Assembly (NCBI RefSeq): GCF_009707365.1
Contig: NZ_CP046122.1
Span: forward strand, 1 to 64,000
Direction: 5' to 3'
Source of the DNA: Microlunatus sp. Gsoil 973
GTDB lineage: Bacteria; Actinomycetota; Actinomycetes; Propionibacteriales; Propionibacteriaceae
Length of the DNA: 64,000 nucleotides
This document shows positions 10,901 through 21,051 of this stretch, in pieces (the stretch's first letter is position 1; every line of letters starts with the position of its first letter). The notes under the pieces are model-generated. The model made no database searches. It saw nothing but the letters and a program-made list of their open reading frames with translations, and was not told where the DNA came from. A program made the position numbers and the translations under genes.

Positions 10901-12887
10901 GTGACGATGGAATTCAGCGAGGCCCTCGGAGCTTCCTACCGGCTCGGAAAACGGGTGGGCAGGGGAGCCTCCGGTGAGGTCTGGCAGGCGACCGACCTTC
11001 GTACCGGCGAAACGGTCGCGGCCAAGATCTTGCGGGCCGAGCACGCCTCCGATCCGGCGCTGGTCGAGCGGTTCATCCGCGAACGCTCCATCCTGATCGG
11101 CCTGCGCCATCCCAACATCGTCGCGGTCCGTGACCTGGTGGTCGAGGGCGACCGGCTGGCGATCGTGATGGACTACATCGGCGGCGGTTCGCTCCGCGAC
11201 ATCCTGGACCGGCGGTCCACCCTGTCGCCGCGGGCAGCCGTCGACACGACAGCTGCGGTGTTCCGAGCGCTGGCGGCCGCGCACGAGAAGCAGGTGCTGC
11301 ACCGCGACATCAAACCGGACAATGTGCTGCTGCTCCCGGAATGGCTGGTCGGGAATCCGGACGCCTGCAAGGTCACCGACTTCGGCATCGCCAGGATGAT
11401 CACCGACCGGCCCAGGGTCTCCACGGGATTACTCGGAACGCCGGAGTACATGGCGCCGGAGTTGATCAGCACCGGCGACGCCGGGATGCCCGCCGACGTG
11501 TACGCAACCGGGGTCCTGCTTTACGAACTGCTCGCCGGCAGAACGCCGTTCGCCGGGCCGGGAACCGACTTCACCATCGCCTATCGGCACGTGTCGGTGG
11601 AGGTGCCCAACCTCGACCTGCCCGATCAGCTCTCCGCACTGCTGCTCCGGCTTTTGGACAAGCGACCGCAGAACCGGCCGTCGGCCGCCGACGCCGCCGC
11701 CACGCTGACCGCGATGCGTCCCCGGCTGGACGGCGTACCCGCGCTGGAACCCGCTTCCGCGCCGGAGGACTTCGTCCAGACCGAACGGCGGCCACCGCGG
11801 TCCGGGGCCTCCGGCAGGCCCCGAGGATGACGGCGACGATGTCCGACCGCACCCGCCCCAGGAACTGGGCCCGATCCCCGACCTGGGAACGCCAGGCCGG
11901 GAGACCGTCTACCGCCCGATGCCGCGCCGGTCCGCCCCCGAACCCGAAGAACCCGACGAGGGCGGACGACACCGAGTCGCGGCGGTCCTGGTGGAAGTCA
12001 CCGCGGATGATCGGTGCCGCAGCGGCTCTCTGGTCCTGTTGGTTGCGCTCATCGTCGTTGCGGTGCAGTTCGTGCCGAAGAGCCGCGGGGCCGGAACGAG
12101 CCCGAGCCCGCAACCGGTCGCGCTGCAGGCCACCCAGCAGGACCAGCCCACTCCGACCGGACTCGGCATCAGCCGCAAGGCCGAGTACGACAGCGCCTCG
12201 ACGTCGATCCGATTGACCATCACCTACAGCGCCCAGAAGGGACCGCTGCGCGGCCCGTTCCTTGAAGTGCTGCCAGGACTGACCAAACAGGCCGACTGCC
12301 CCACGGTGACCTGGTCGGGCAAGTCGCAGCAGCAGAACCTGCCCAGCGTCACCGGGATCACCGCCCGCTGCGGCTGGAGTGTCGACGGGATCGCCGTGCC
12401 CGCGCAGAGCACTCAGCAGATCTCGGTCGACGTCCACCTGGCGGTCACCGGCCAGGAGCAGCTGCAGAACTGGCTCGACGCAGCGTCGGCGGCAACCACG
12501 GCTGCGGTCCAGGATGCCGAGGTCGCCGGCACGGCCTATCCAGTGCAGCGGCTGCAAGACATCGAGGTCCAGACCCCGGCACGGATCGTCAGCCAGAAGA
12601 CGCTGCCGATCACCCTGGTACCGGTGTGGCCGAGCGGTCCCGACACGGTCGACCCGCTCTACCGCAGCCCGGCGATCGGTGATCCGTCCAAGATGTTGGT
12701 GGCGATCGCCGGCGGTGAGAAGGGTGTTCGCTTCAGCGACGGATGTTCCGGTGCGCTCTCGGTGTCCAGCGACGGGCTGACCGTCACAACGCTCTCCCAG
12801 GCCGCCGAGTGCACGGTCGAGGCCCGGGTGGGCAATTTCACGGACCTGTCCAGCCAGCCGTTCTCGATCGTCACCCGCGGTGGGTGA
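10901..12887 (+). pseudogene. Transmembrane Ser/Thr protein kinase (PknB type) with extracytoplasmic domain, frame-disrupted
   Basis: The intact first part (10901-11830) is a complete Hanks-type kinase domain: glycine loop GRGASGEVW, invariant lysine in VAAKIL, catalytic loop HRDIKPDN, DFGIAR and the activation segment ending EYMAPEL. A frame change near 11.82 kb leads into an acidic proline-rich juxtamembrane linker. Two more changes near 11.96 and 12.03 kb restore ADDTESRRSWWKSPRMIG followed by the membrane segment LVLLVALIVVAVQFV. The outer part (12.07-12.89 kb) of about 260 residues contains several cysteines and is unlike PASTA repeats, so the signal sensed is unknown. Start could be GTG 10901 or ATG 10907. 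The stop lies directly against the convergent RidA gene. In the frame after 12.03 kb the loss of one C in a CTC-CTG run explains the break. Confidence 0.75.
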
Positions 12888-13275
12888 TCAGCCGAGGTAG
12901 GCGATCGCCTCCAGCTCCACCCGCACGTCCGGGTTGCCGAAGCCGGTGACCACGGTGGTGCGGGCCGGCGGCACGGCGCCGAGCCGCTTTCGCGTAGATC
13001 TCGTTGAACGCCGCGAAGGACGCGCCGTTGGCCAAGAAGGCGTTGATCTTGACGATCTGGTCGACGCTGCCACCGGCCGCCTCGACGACCTTGATCACGT
13101 TGTCGATCGCGCCGTTGACTTCGGCCTCGAAATCTCCGATGATCACCGCTCCCTGAGCGTCGGTGGCCACCTGCCCGGACACGTAGACGAAGTCGCCGGC
13201 CTTGATGCCGGGGGTCAGCGGGATCCCGGGGACGGCAGCGCCGCCAGGATTGATGGGTTCGATCGCTGACGCCAC
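12888..13275 (-). pseudogene. RidA (YjgF/YER057c/UK114) family enamine/imine deaminase, frame-disrupted
   Basis: The sequence SAIEPINPGGAAVPGIPLTP, then AGDFVYVSGQVATD, QIVKINAFL and, after a shift near 12.99 kb, RTTVVTGFGNPDVRVELEAI, is a full RidA protein of about 128 residues. RidA proteins hydrolyse reactive enamine/imine intermediates such as 2-aminoacrylate; the conserved arginine lies in the RVELEAIAYLG block. The shift is explained by one extra A in a GCGAAAGCGG run. The likely starts are GTG 13275 or GTG 13287; neither has a clear ribosome binding site. In the sequence as given the frame is continuous with the upstream mannosidase (see separate finding). Confidence 0.7.
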
Positions 13276-15773
13276 CGTATCGTTCACCGACCGCAGAACC
13301 GGTCGGGCGGCCAACTGGTGGTGATCCAGGGATCCCGTGCCGGTGATGGTGAAGGTGTGGCTCTGACCGGCGACCAGGGTGATCAGTCCGCTATCAGCCC
13401 GGGCTGCCGGGTCGAGCCGGTCGGGGAAGATCGCCAAATCCTTGACCAGTGCGTTGGCGGTGACGGTCACCCGGTAGCTGTCGGTGTCGGCGATGACGTC
13501 GGTCCGGTACGCGTCGGCGGCCGGCAGCAGGACCAGCGCGGTGTCCTCGACGAAGTAGTGGTACGTCGTCGCGTCGCCGGTGCGGGCCTGCAGGAACTCG
13601 GTGCCGGGCGTCGTCGCAGTGATCACGTCGGCGTCCAGAGCGATGTTCAACGTCGACCGGGCGGCGACGTGCAGATCCAGTCGCTGCTCGGCGAGCACCG
13701 GACTGCCGTCCGCCGTGGAGCGTCGGGTGATCACCAGCTCACCCGACCACGGCTCGGCGGAGTCGTTGTGCGCGATCAGCGTCGGCACCCGGTTGCCCTG
13801 CTCGTCGGTGCGGGGTTGGATGGTCAGCAGCCGGTCGGCGAACACCGCCTTGAGTGCGTACCAGAGCGGTTTGCGGATCCCGGCATAGTCGACGGCCGCC
13901 CAGCTGATCACTGGCCAGTTGTCGTTGAGCTGCCAGACGACCGCCCCGGTGTTGGTCGGCGCGAGGCTGCGGAAATGCTCGATCCCGAAGCGTACGGCGC
14001 GGGCCTGGTTGAGCTGTGTCAGCCAGTGCCAGTCGTCGATCGCGATCTCGGATTCGGTCGCCCAGTGCGGGAGGTGATCACCGAGGCCGCGTTCCAGCTT
14101 CAGGTTGCCGTCGGCTGCCTTCTGGTGCACCAACATCTGCGGACCGTACGGGTCGAGCGGTTGATCATGGACAACTGACGTCAGCGTCGACCAGGCGGCG
14201 GACCCTGGAAACCGAACTCCGACACGAATCGCGGCTGGTAGTCGGCGTAGTGGCGGTAGTCCACCTGGTTCCAGACGTCCCAGATGTGCATCGTGCCGTG
14301 CCGCGGATCGTTGGGATGCAGATAGTCGCTGAACGAGAACGGGCTGGCCGGCGAGTACGGCGTGCGCGGATCCAGCTGCTCGACCAGTTTCGGCAGCAGC
14401 TCACGGTAGTAGCCGTTGCCCCAGGTCTTGCCGACCAGTTGCGGCCGCCAACCCCAGTCGACGTAGCCCCAGATGTTCTCGTTGTTGCCGTTCCAAACGG
14501 CGAGGCTCGGGTGGGCCGACAATCGCGTGATCGCCTGCCGGGCCTCGGCCTCGACCTCGCTCCACAGTGGTTCCGGACTCGCTGTAGGCGGCGCAGGCGA
14601 ACAGGAAGTCCTGCCAGACAAGGATTCCCAGCTCGTCGCAGACGTTGTAGAAGTAGTTGCTCTCGTAGATGCCGCCGCCCCAGACCCGCAACAGATTGGC
14701 ACCGGATTCGTACGCCTCCATGATCGAGGTCCGGTACCGGCCGGCATCGAGTCGGGTGAGGAAGGCGTCGTCGGGGATCCAGTTGTAGCCCTTGACATAG
14801 ATCGGCTGATCATTGACCGTGATCGCGAACCCGGTGCCGCGATCATCGGGAGTCAGCCGGATCGCGATGTTGCGGAACCCGACCCGGGCGTCGAACCGGT
14901 CGATGACCTCATCACCGCGGGACAGCCGTACGGCGGTGGGGTAGAGCGGTTGGCCCCGTAGCCACGCGGCCACCACAGCTCGACGTCGGGAACCTCGACG
15001 CGCACGGAGGCTGACGTCGTACCGGGCTCGAGTTCACGAGTGATCAACTGGCCGGCGACCTCGGTTGCCAGGGTGACCGGTCGGTCTGCATCGGGCAGCC
15101 ACTGAAGTTCGGCCTCGACCTGCAGCACGCCGACACCGTCGACGACCGTCGCCAGCGGGCGAACGGCCTCCAGCCGGACAGTGTCCCAGGACTCGATCCT
15201 GATCGGCTTCCAGATCGCCGCCCCGGCCAGGTCGGGCCCCCAGTCCCAGCCGTAGCTGCTGGCCATCTTGCGGACCGCGTTGTACGGGTGGTGGTAGGAG
15301 ACGGGCAGCCGGCCGAGCTCGGCCTCCGCCTGCTCGGCCGCGGTGGCCGGTGCCGCGAAGGTGATCACCAGTTCGTTGCTGCCCGGTCGCAGCTGGGAGG
15401 TGACGTCGAATCGATAGCTGCGGTGCTGGTTCGCGGTCCGGCCAACCTCGGAACCGTTGAGCGTGATCACCGCGAACGTGTCCAGGCCTTCGGCGACGAG
15501 ATCGTGCCGTGTCTCCGGGCCGGGCTGCCAGTCGAAGTTCAGGCTGTATTGCCAGTCCGTGCGGCCGATCCACTGCAGCAAGGTCTCGTTGTCGCCGTCG
15601 AACGGGTCCGGGATCTTCCGCGCCGCCAACAGGTCGGTGTGCACCTCGCCGGGCACGGTGGCCGGGATCGGATCGGCGGTGAGCTCGCTCCATTCCTCGG
15701 GCGTCGGACTGGCGGCCCGGAGGCTCCACTGATGGTCGGCAACGCTGTCCGTCGTCAGCGAATAGGTGCGCAT
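13276..15773 (-). pseudogene. Beta-mannosidase (glycoside hydrolase family 2), frame-disrupted
   Basis: From ATG 15773 the protein begins MRTYSLTTDS. It carries the GH2 sugar-binding and immunoglobulin-like domains (TVPGEVHTDLLAA, SYGWDWGPDLAGAAIWKPI). The catalytic barrel follows (NDQPIYVKGYNWIPDD, VWGGGIYESNYFYNVCDELG, SLAVWNGNNENIWGY) with its acid/base NGNNEN and a nucleophile region near VSEFGFQG. It ends in RPVLRSVNDTV, similar to the C-terminus of other GH2 mannosidases. The size of about 830 residues is normal. No signal peptide is seen, so it probably acts on imported manno-oligosaccharides in the cytoplasm. Frame changes lie near 14.96, 14.58 and 14.19 kb; the 14.58 kb one is explained by an extra C in a TCCGG run. 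A TAAAGT box seven bases before the ATG suggests a leaderless transcript. Confidence 0.85.
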
Positions 15774-15839
15774 GACGGTGACTTTAGCGTTTAAGTAGAT
15801 GCGGACCACCGCTGGCCGGTGCGGGACTAATCTGGCGGC

Positions 15840-16996
15840 GTGACCGACTTCAGCGACATGTACCGGCCGAGCGAAGAGCATGAGGCGTTCCGGGCCGCGG
15901 TCCGCGAGGTGTGCGACGAAAAGGTCGCGCCGAATGCAGCCGAGGCCGATGAATTGGCGCAGTTCCCGAAGGCCTCCTACGAGGCGTTGCGCGCCGCGGA
16001 CTTCCACGCCCCGCACGTGCCGGAGGCCTACGACGGAGTCGGCGCCGACGCGCTCGCAACGGTGATCGTGATCGAGGAGATCGCCCGTGCGTGCATGGCA
16101 TCATCGCTGATCCCGGCGGTCAACAAGCTGGCCACGCTGTGCTGGATCGCCGAGGGCTCTGACGAACTCAAGAAGAGCTACCTGCCCAGGATCGCCAGCG
16201 GCGAGTCGATGGCCTCCTACTGCCTGTCCGAGCCCGATGCGGGATCGGACGTTGCAGCATGAAGACCCGGGCGGCCCGCGACGGGGACGAGTTCGTGATC
16301 AACGGCGTCAAACGGTGGATCACCAATGCCGGCGTTTCGGACTTCTACACCGTCTTCGCGGTGACGGACCCGGAGAAGCGAACCAAGGGGATCAGCGCGT
16401 TCCTGGTCGAGAAGGCTGACCCCGGCGTCTCCTTCGGCGCACCGGAGAAGAAACTCGGGATCAAGGGGTCGCCGACCTGCGAGGTCTATTTCGACAACGT
16501 ACGGATCCCGGCGTCGCGGATGATCGGCGCCGAGGGCACCGGCTTCGTCACCGCCATGAAGACCCTCGACCACACCCGGATCACCATTGCCGCTCAGGCG
16601 ATCGGCGTGGCCCAGGGCGCACTGGACTACGCGCTGGGCTATGTCAAGGAACGCAAGCAGTTCGGTCGGCCGATCAGTGAGTTCCAGGGCCTGCAGTTCA
16701 TGATCGCCGACATGGGGATGAAGCTCGAGGCGGCACGCCAGTTGACCTATGCGGCAGCATGCAAGTCCGAGCGCAGCGACGCCGATCTGGGCTACTTCGG
16801 TGCCGCCGCCAAGTGCTTCGCCTCCGACGTGGCGATGGAGATCACCACCGATGCGGTGCAGCTGCTCGGCGGCTACGGCTACACCAAGGACTATCCGGTG
16901 GAGCGGATGATGCGGGACGCCAAGATCACCCAGATCTACGAGGGCACCAACCAGGTGCAACGGATCGTGATGGCCCGCTCCCTGCTCAACCGCTGA
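15840..16996 (+). pseudogene. Acyl-CoA dehydrogenase, single frameshift
   Basis: GTG 15840 begins MTDFSDMYRPSEEHEAFRAA; the first frame stops at 16260 and the second (from 16259) continues to the TGA at 16994-16996, together about 385 residues, the normal size for a flavin-dependent acyl-CoA dehydrogenase. Diagnostic blocks are [19 protein letters not shown], and [14 protein letters not shown]. The C-terminal substrate/FAD region is [20 protein letters not shown] followed by [13 protein letters not shown], the EGT pattern carrying the usual catalytic glutamate. One missing base in the run between GCAGC and ATGAAG at about 16257 explains the break, so the gene is probably functional in the organism. 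TAATCT six bases before the GTG looks like a -10 box of a leaderless transcript. The substrate is probably a short- or branched-chain acyl-CoA. Confidence 0.85.
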
Positions 16997-16997
16997 G

Positions 16998-17936
16998 TCA
17001 TCGGTAGCGCCCTGCGGTGGCCAGCGCGAGTTCCTTCAGCCGTTCAGCAGCCTCCGGTGGATCGATGATCACCAGATGGTCGGCGAACTGCAGCAGCTGG
17101 CGTACGGCCTCCAACTGTTCGTAGGCGATGGTGATCCTGGCCTGATGATCATCAATCCGAGTGGTCGAGCGGAGCCTGCTGCCCAGGACACGCCGGGCCA
17201 GGTCGACACGGTCGGCGTCCAGCAGTGCAGTGATCATGACCGAGCCGCTTCGTTCCAGGTCTTCCATCAGCCGGCAGGCGACCGAGCCGAGATCAACTCC
17301 GGCGCGCAGCCGACGAGGCTGGTCGCCGACCGTCCATCGGGCAAGTCGCTCCAGGGCGAAGAGGCGCGGGTGGCCGCGGTGGTCGGCGACCAGGTACCAG
17401 CGGCCGGCGCGGGAGAGCAGGCCGTACGGGTCGACGGTCAGCGAGCGCGGTGAGGCCTGGGAACTGCGCCGATAGCCGATCCGCAACCGGCGTCCGAACT
17501 GCAGGTCAGCCGCCAGCGAGGCTGGATCGGCTCCTCCCGGCTCGTCCTCGAACCAGCCGCGGTTGTCGATCATCACCAGTTCCGAGAGCGGAATGGTTTG
17601 TCCGGTCGGTGTCGGACGGGTGCGGAGTTTGCGCTGCGTCGTGGTCTGGTCGATGCCGAGCTGAGCGGCCTGGTGCCGGTCGAGACCGATCAGCCGCAGC
17701 GCCTCCACCTCCGACGGTGTAAGCCGGTTGACGTCGAGGTGGGAACCCGGGAGCAGCACGATCCCGCCGTGGCGGCCCTGTTCGGAGAACACCGGGATGT
17801 CGGCCTCGGCGAGCGTCAGCACGTCGCGCAGTACGGTTCGCTCGGACACGCCGAGTTCGTCGGCCAGCTGTCTGGCCGTCATCCGCTGTCGAAGCTGCAG
17901 CAGCAACAACATCGACAGCAGTCGCTGGGACCGCAT
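16998..17936 (-). CDS. WYL-domain transcriptional regulator (YafY/DeoR-like HTH)
   Basis: This intact gene of 312 residues starts at ATG 17936 (a GTG six bases upstream is possible). The N-terminus is a winged helix-turn-helix (MTARQLADELGVSERTVLRD). The middle carries the WYL domain (SLTVDPYGLLSRAGRWYLVA and the following strand with RLFALERL), which binds ligands in related regulators. A WCX-type C-terminus closes the protein. It is divergent from the VOC gene, and a strong palindrome lies between their starts, so autoregulation and control of the VOC protein are likely. The stop is next to the convergent acyl-CoA dehydrogenase. Confidence 0.85.
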   Translation of the reverse strand: MRSQRLLSMLLLLQLRQRMTARQLADELGVSERTVLRDVLTLAEADIPVFSEQGRHGGIVLLPGSHLDVNRLTPSEVEALRLIGLDRHQAAQLGIDQTTTQRKLRTRPTPTGQTIPLSELVMIDNRGWFEDEPGGADPASLAADLQFGRRLRIGYRRSSQASPRSLTVDPYGLLSRAGRWYLVADHRGHPRLFALERLARWTVGDQPRRLRAGVDLGSVACRLMEDLERSGSVMITALLDADRVDLARRVLGSRLRSTTRIDDHQARITIAYEQLEAVRQLLQFADHLVIIDPPEAAERLKELALATAGRYR

Positions 17937-17952
17937 GAGCACATTCTTCCCG

Positions 17953-17979
17953 AAAACCCGACACAGGTTGTCAGGTTTT
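17953..17979. promoter_or_regulatory. Operator palindrome between the WYL regulator and the VOC gene
   Basis: Two 11-base arms, AAAACCCGACA (17953-17963) and TGTCAGGTTTT (17969-17979), are inverted copies matching at 10 of 11 positions around a 5-base centre. It is the only striking structure in the 61-base gap between the divergent starts and is placed to control both genes. Confidence 0.65.
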
Positions 17980-17997
17980 GGGCCAATGCTGGCAGGT

Positions 17998-18360
17998 ATG
18001 ACAACACCGAACCTGTTCCTGATCTACGTCACCGACGTCGAACGGTCCACCCGCTTCTACAGCGAGCTGTTCGGGATGGCGCCGACGATGGTGACCCCGC
18101 GCTACATCCCGTACGAGGTGTCCCCCGGTGTGCTCTTCGCGCTCTGGTCCGGGCGTGCCGACCAGATCACCGATGCGCCGCGCACCAGTGAAGTCGGTCT
18201 GATGCTGCCCGGCGGGGGAGCGAAGGTCGACAAGCTGTTCGCCGACTGGTCGGCCAAGGGCGCGACCGTCTACCAGGAGCCGTACGACGACGTCTTCGGG
18301 CGCACCTTCGTTGTCAGCGATCCGGACGGCAACCTGATCAGGGTGTCCCCGACGGACTGA
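17998..18360 (+). CDS. VOC family protein (glyoxalase/bleomycin-resistance/dioxygenase fold)
   Basis: A 120-residue intact protein starts at ATG 17998. It shows the paired beta-alpha-beta-beta-beta modules of the vicinal oxygen chelate fold: NLFLIYVTDVERSTRFYSEL at the start and TVYQEPYDDVFGRTFVVSDP then DGNLIRV at the end. Related single-domain proteins act as lyases, isomerases or drug-binding proteins; the substrate here is unknown. The divergent WYL regulator and the operator between them suggest that it is induced by a small molecule. The end overlaps the restored C-terminus of the convergent permease. Confidence 0.8.
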   Translation: MTTPNLFLIYVTDVERSTRFYSELFGMAPTMVTPRYIPYEVSPGVLFALWSGRADQITDAPRTSEVGLMLPGGGAKVDKLFADWSAKGATVYQEPYDDVFGRTFVVSDPDGNLIRVSPTD

Positions 18361-19686
18361 CGTCTGGTCGGCGGCGCTGTACCAGCGCCACGACCACGCC
18401 GATCACGAACCAGCAGGCGCCGATGATCAACGCGGGCGGCTCGCCAGGACCAGAGCGATCACCACGATCAGAACGCCGATGGCCGGAAGCACCACGTGCC
18501 GTACGGGTTCCGGTGTCCGCTTTCCGATCACGTAGTAGCCGACCACCGAGGCGTGCAGGAACACGAACGCCACCAGGGCTCCGACGGTGACCAGGGAGGA
18601 CAGCACGTCCAGGCCGTCGTCGCGCAATGCCGCAAGCAGGGCGATGACCACGGTGACCACCGCCGACAGCAGGATGGCGTTGCGCGGCGTGTGGCTGCGC
18701 TGACCAAGCCGACCGAGGACCGCGGGAAGCCGCCCGTCCCGAGCCATGCCGTACATCAGCCGGCTCACCGCCGCCTGAGCCACCAACGCCGAGAAGATCG
18801 GGCCGATGGTGCGGACCGCGGTGACGATCTGCCCGAACCAGCCGCCTATTGCCTGCCGGAGCATGTCGTAGAAGGCGGTTCCCTGCTGGTCCGGATGCGC
18901 CGTCAACGTCTCCGGCGTCGTCCGGATCAGCAGCCCGGCGAAATAGGTCTGGACGACGAACAGCAGCCCGGCCAGCGACAGGCAGAAGAGCAGTGCTCGG
19001 CCGACCTGTCGCGGTGAACCGGTGTTCTCCTCGGCGAAACTGGCGATCGCGTCGAAGCCGAGGAACGCCAGCACGGCGACCGAGACGGCTCCGAGCGCAC
19101 CGGCAAGATCAAATCCGTTGAAGCCGACCAGCGGGGAGAGTACCGGCCGGGCCGGGCCCTCGCGGGCCAATACGATGATCGCGCCGACGACGAAGATCAC
19201 CAGCAGCAGCATTTCGATGGCCAGCATCACCATACCGACGGCCGCCGCGACCTTGACGCCGGCAATGTTCAGCCCGGTGATCAACAGCACCCCGGCCACC
19301 GTGAAGATCCAGACCGGCACACCAGGGACCAGCGAGTTGGCGGCGATTCCGGTGAAGAGCGCTGCCAGCGCGGGGATGAACAGATAGTCCAGGCCGAGCA
19401 TCCAGCCGGCCAGGAAGGCCGGGAACCGGCCAAGCCCGGCCTGGGCGTAGGCGAACACCGAACCGGCCCGCGGCACGGCCAGCGCCATCCTGGCATAGGA
19501 CCAGGCCGTGAAGGCCATGGCGATCGTGGCGATCACGAAGACCAGCGCCGTGGCTCCGTGACTGCGTGCGTCCAGGACCCCGAAGGTGCCCATCGGTGCG
19601 GTCGGGCCGATGAACAGCAGGCCGTAGACAATCAGGTCGCGCAGTCCCAGCGACCGCCGCAGGGTGGTGGGTGCCTCAGATGTCAT
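18338..19686 (-). CDS. APC family amino-acid permease (C-terminus shifted out of frame)
   Basis: From ATG 19686 (ribosome binding site GAGAGGGAC upstream) the open frame runs to 18427, 419 residues with about 11 hydrophobic segments. APC features are the first helix region (LRDLIVYGLLFIGPTAPMGT), GSVFAYAQAGLGRFPAFLAG and ALGAVSVAVLAFLGFDAIAS with a following EEN. The frame stops at ASRPR inside the last helix. One more C in the CCGCCC run near 18.44 kb would restore ALIIGACWFVIGVVVALVQ and a stop at 18338, giving the usual 12 helices. I therefore extend the gene to 18338. It presumably imports an amino acid or amine. The start lies 35 bases after the LCP gene stop, so the two may be co-transcribed. 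Confidence 0.8.
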
Positions 19687-19721
19687 CGGAGTCCCTCTCT
19701 CCGCCGGGCCGAGTTCGCCTG

Positions 19722-20917
19722 CTACTTCGCGAACTTCTTCAGGCCGCTGGTGTCGCCCCTGGCGATGTCGTCGAACATCTTCTTGGCTTTGGCATTGTCC
19801 CAGAGCACCGACGATCCGGCCGGGGTGTTGGCGTTGGCGTCGGCGATCGGCACGGTGAGCGTCAGTCCGTCGCCGCTCGACACCTTGCCCAGGGCGATCA
19901 CCATCCGCATCGCGGAGAACATCGTGGCGTTGTCGCCGACGACCAGCGAATCGGTGCCCGCGTTGGCCAGCTTCCAGTAGCGCACCGGGTTGATGATCGA
20001 CGCCGGCGACGCAGCCTCCTTGGCCATCGCACCGACCACCTTCCGCTGCCGTTGCACGCGGCCGAGATCACCTAGTGGATCGGCCTTCCGCATCCGTACG
20101 TAGCCCAGCGCGTCCCTGCCCTCCAGGGTCTGGCACCCCTTCTTGAGATTGAGGTGGGAGTCATGGTCCTTGATCGGATGCTTGAGGCAGACATGGATGC
20201 CGCCGACCGCGTCGATGACGTTGACGAAGCCGGCGAAACCGACCTCGGTGTACTGGTCGATCCGCAGCCCGGTGTTGCGTTCGATGGTCCTGGTCAGCAG
20301 TTTGGGACCGCCGATCGAGTACGACGCGTTGATCTTGTTGGACCCGTGCCCGGGGATCGGGACGTAGGAGTCCCGGGGGACCGAGATCAGAGCGGGCTCA
20401 CCGCCCGGCGGCACGTAGAGCAACATGATCGTGTCGGTGCGCTGGCCGCCGACGTGCCCGGTGCCGAGCTTCTTCCGCTCGGCCTTGGTGAGACCTGCCC
20501 GGGAATCCGAGCCGACCAGCAGGTAGAGCGTGCCGGGTTGGTCGGCGGGCGGCTGCCCGACGGCTCCCAGGCCACCCGGTCGACGTGGCTCCAGGCGTAG
20601 ATCGGGACGGCGATCAGCCAGACCAGCACGGCAACGAGGAAGATGCCGATGCCGACCGCGATCCGCTTCCCGGCGCTCTTGCGGCGTGGCGCCCGAGGCG
20701 GACCCGGCGGCTGCGTGGGCGGCGGTCCAGGTCGCGGCGTCCGGGGCGGTACCTGCCCCGCTCCCTGGGGAGGCGTTCGGGGCGGCGACGGGGTCGACTC
20801 ATCGGCCGCCGGCTGATCCTTCGGCAGGACGCGGGTCGGCTCCGGCTCCTGGTCGCGTGGGTGCTTCTTGTCACGCCGGTAGAGCCAGTCGAGATCGTCG
20901 TTGTGGCTGGGTGCCAT
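19722..20917 (-). pseudogene. LytR-CpsA-Psr (LCP) family cell-wall ligase, single frameshift
   Basis: From ATG 20917 (MAPSHNDDLDWLYRRDKKHP) a proline-rich cytoplasmic tail is followed by one membrane helix (IAVGIGIFLVAVLVWLIAVP). After a frame change near 20.55 kb the catalytic LCP domain continues: MLLYVPPGGEPALISVPRDS, NKINASYSIGGP, FAGFVNVIDAVGGI and RDALGYVRMRKADPLGDLGR. The arginine and aspartate clusters that bind polyprenyl pyrophosphate are present. Total length is about 400 residues, normal for the family. LCP proteins transfer glycopolymers from lipid carriers to peptidoglycan. TACTTT seven bases before the ATG fits a leaderless transcript. It is divergent from a second LCP gene. 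Confidence 0.85.
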
Positions 20918-21051
20918 GCGCACCAAAGTACCTGCGCCCGGCGCGTCGACCGGGTCAGGAACACCCCGCGCCGGGATACTGGGGCCATCTGTGCGCCGGC
21001 CGACCGCGCGGGCCGGTGTGCGGAGACCTTCCCCAACTGAAAGGCCCGCCG

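Noticed and set aside
20530-21051. Long N-terminal extension of the LCP gene (open frame back to 20530)
   Set aside because: It overlaps the divergent LCP gene and reads as arginine/proline-rich nonsense; GTG 21052 with a ribosome binding site gives the natural start.
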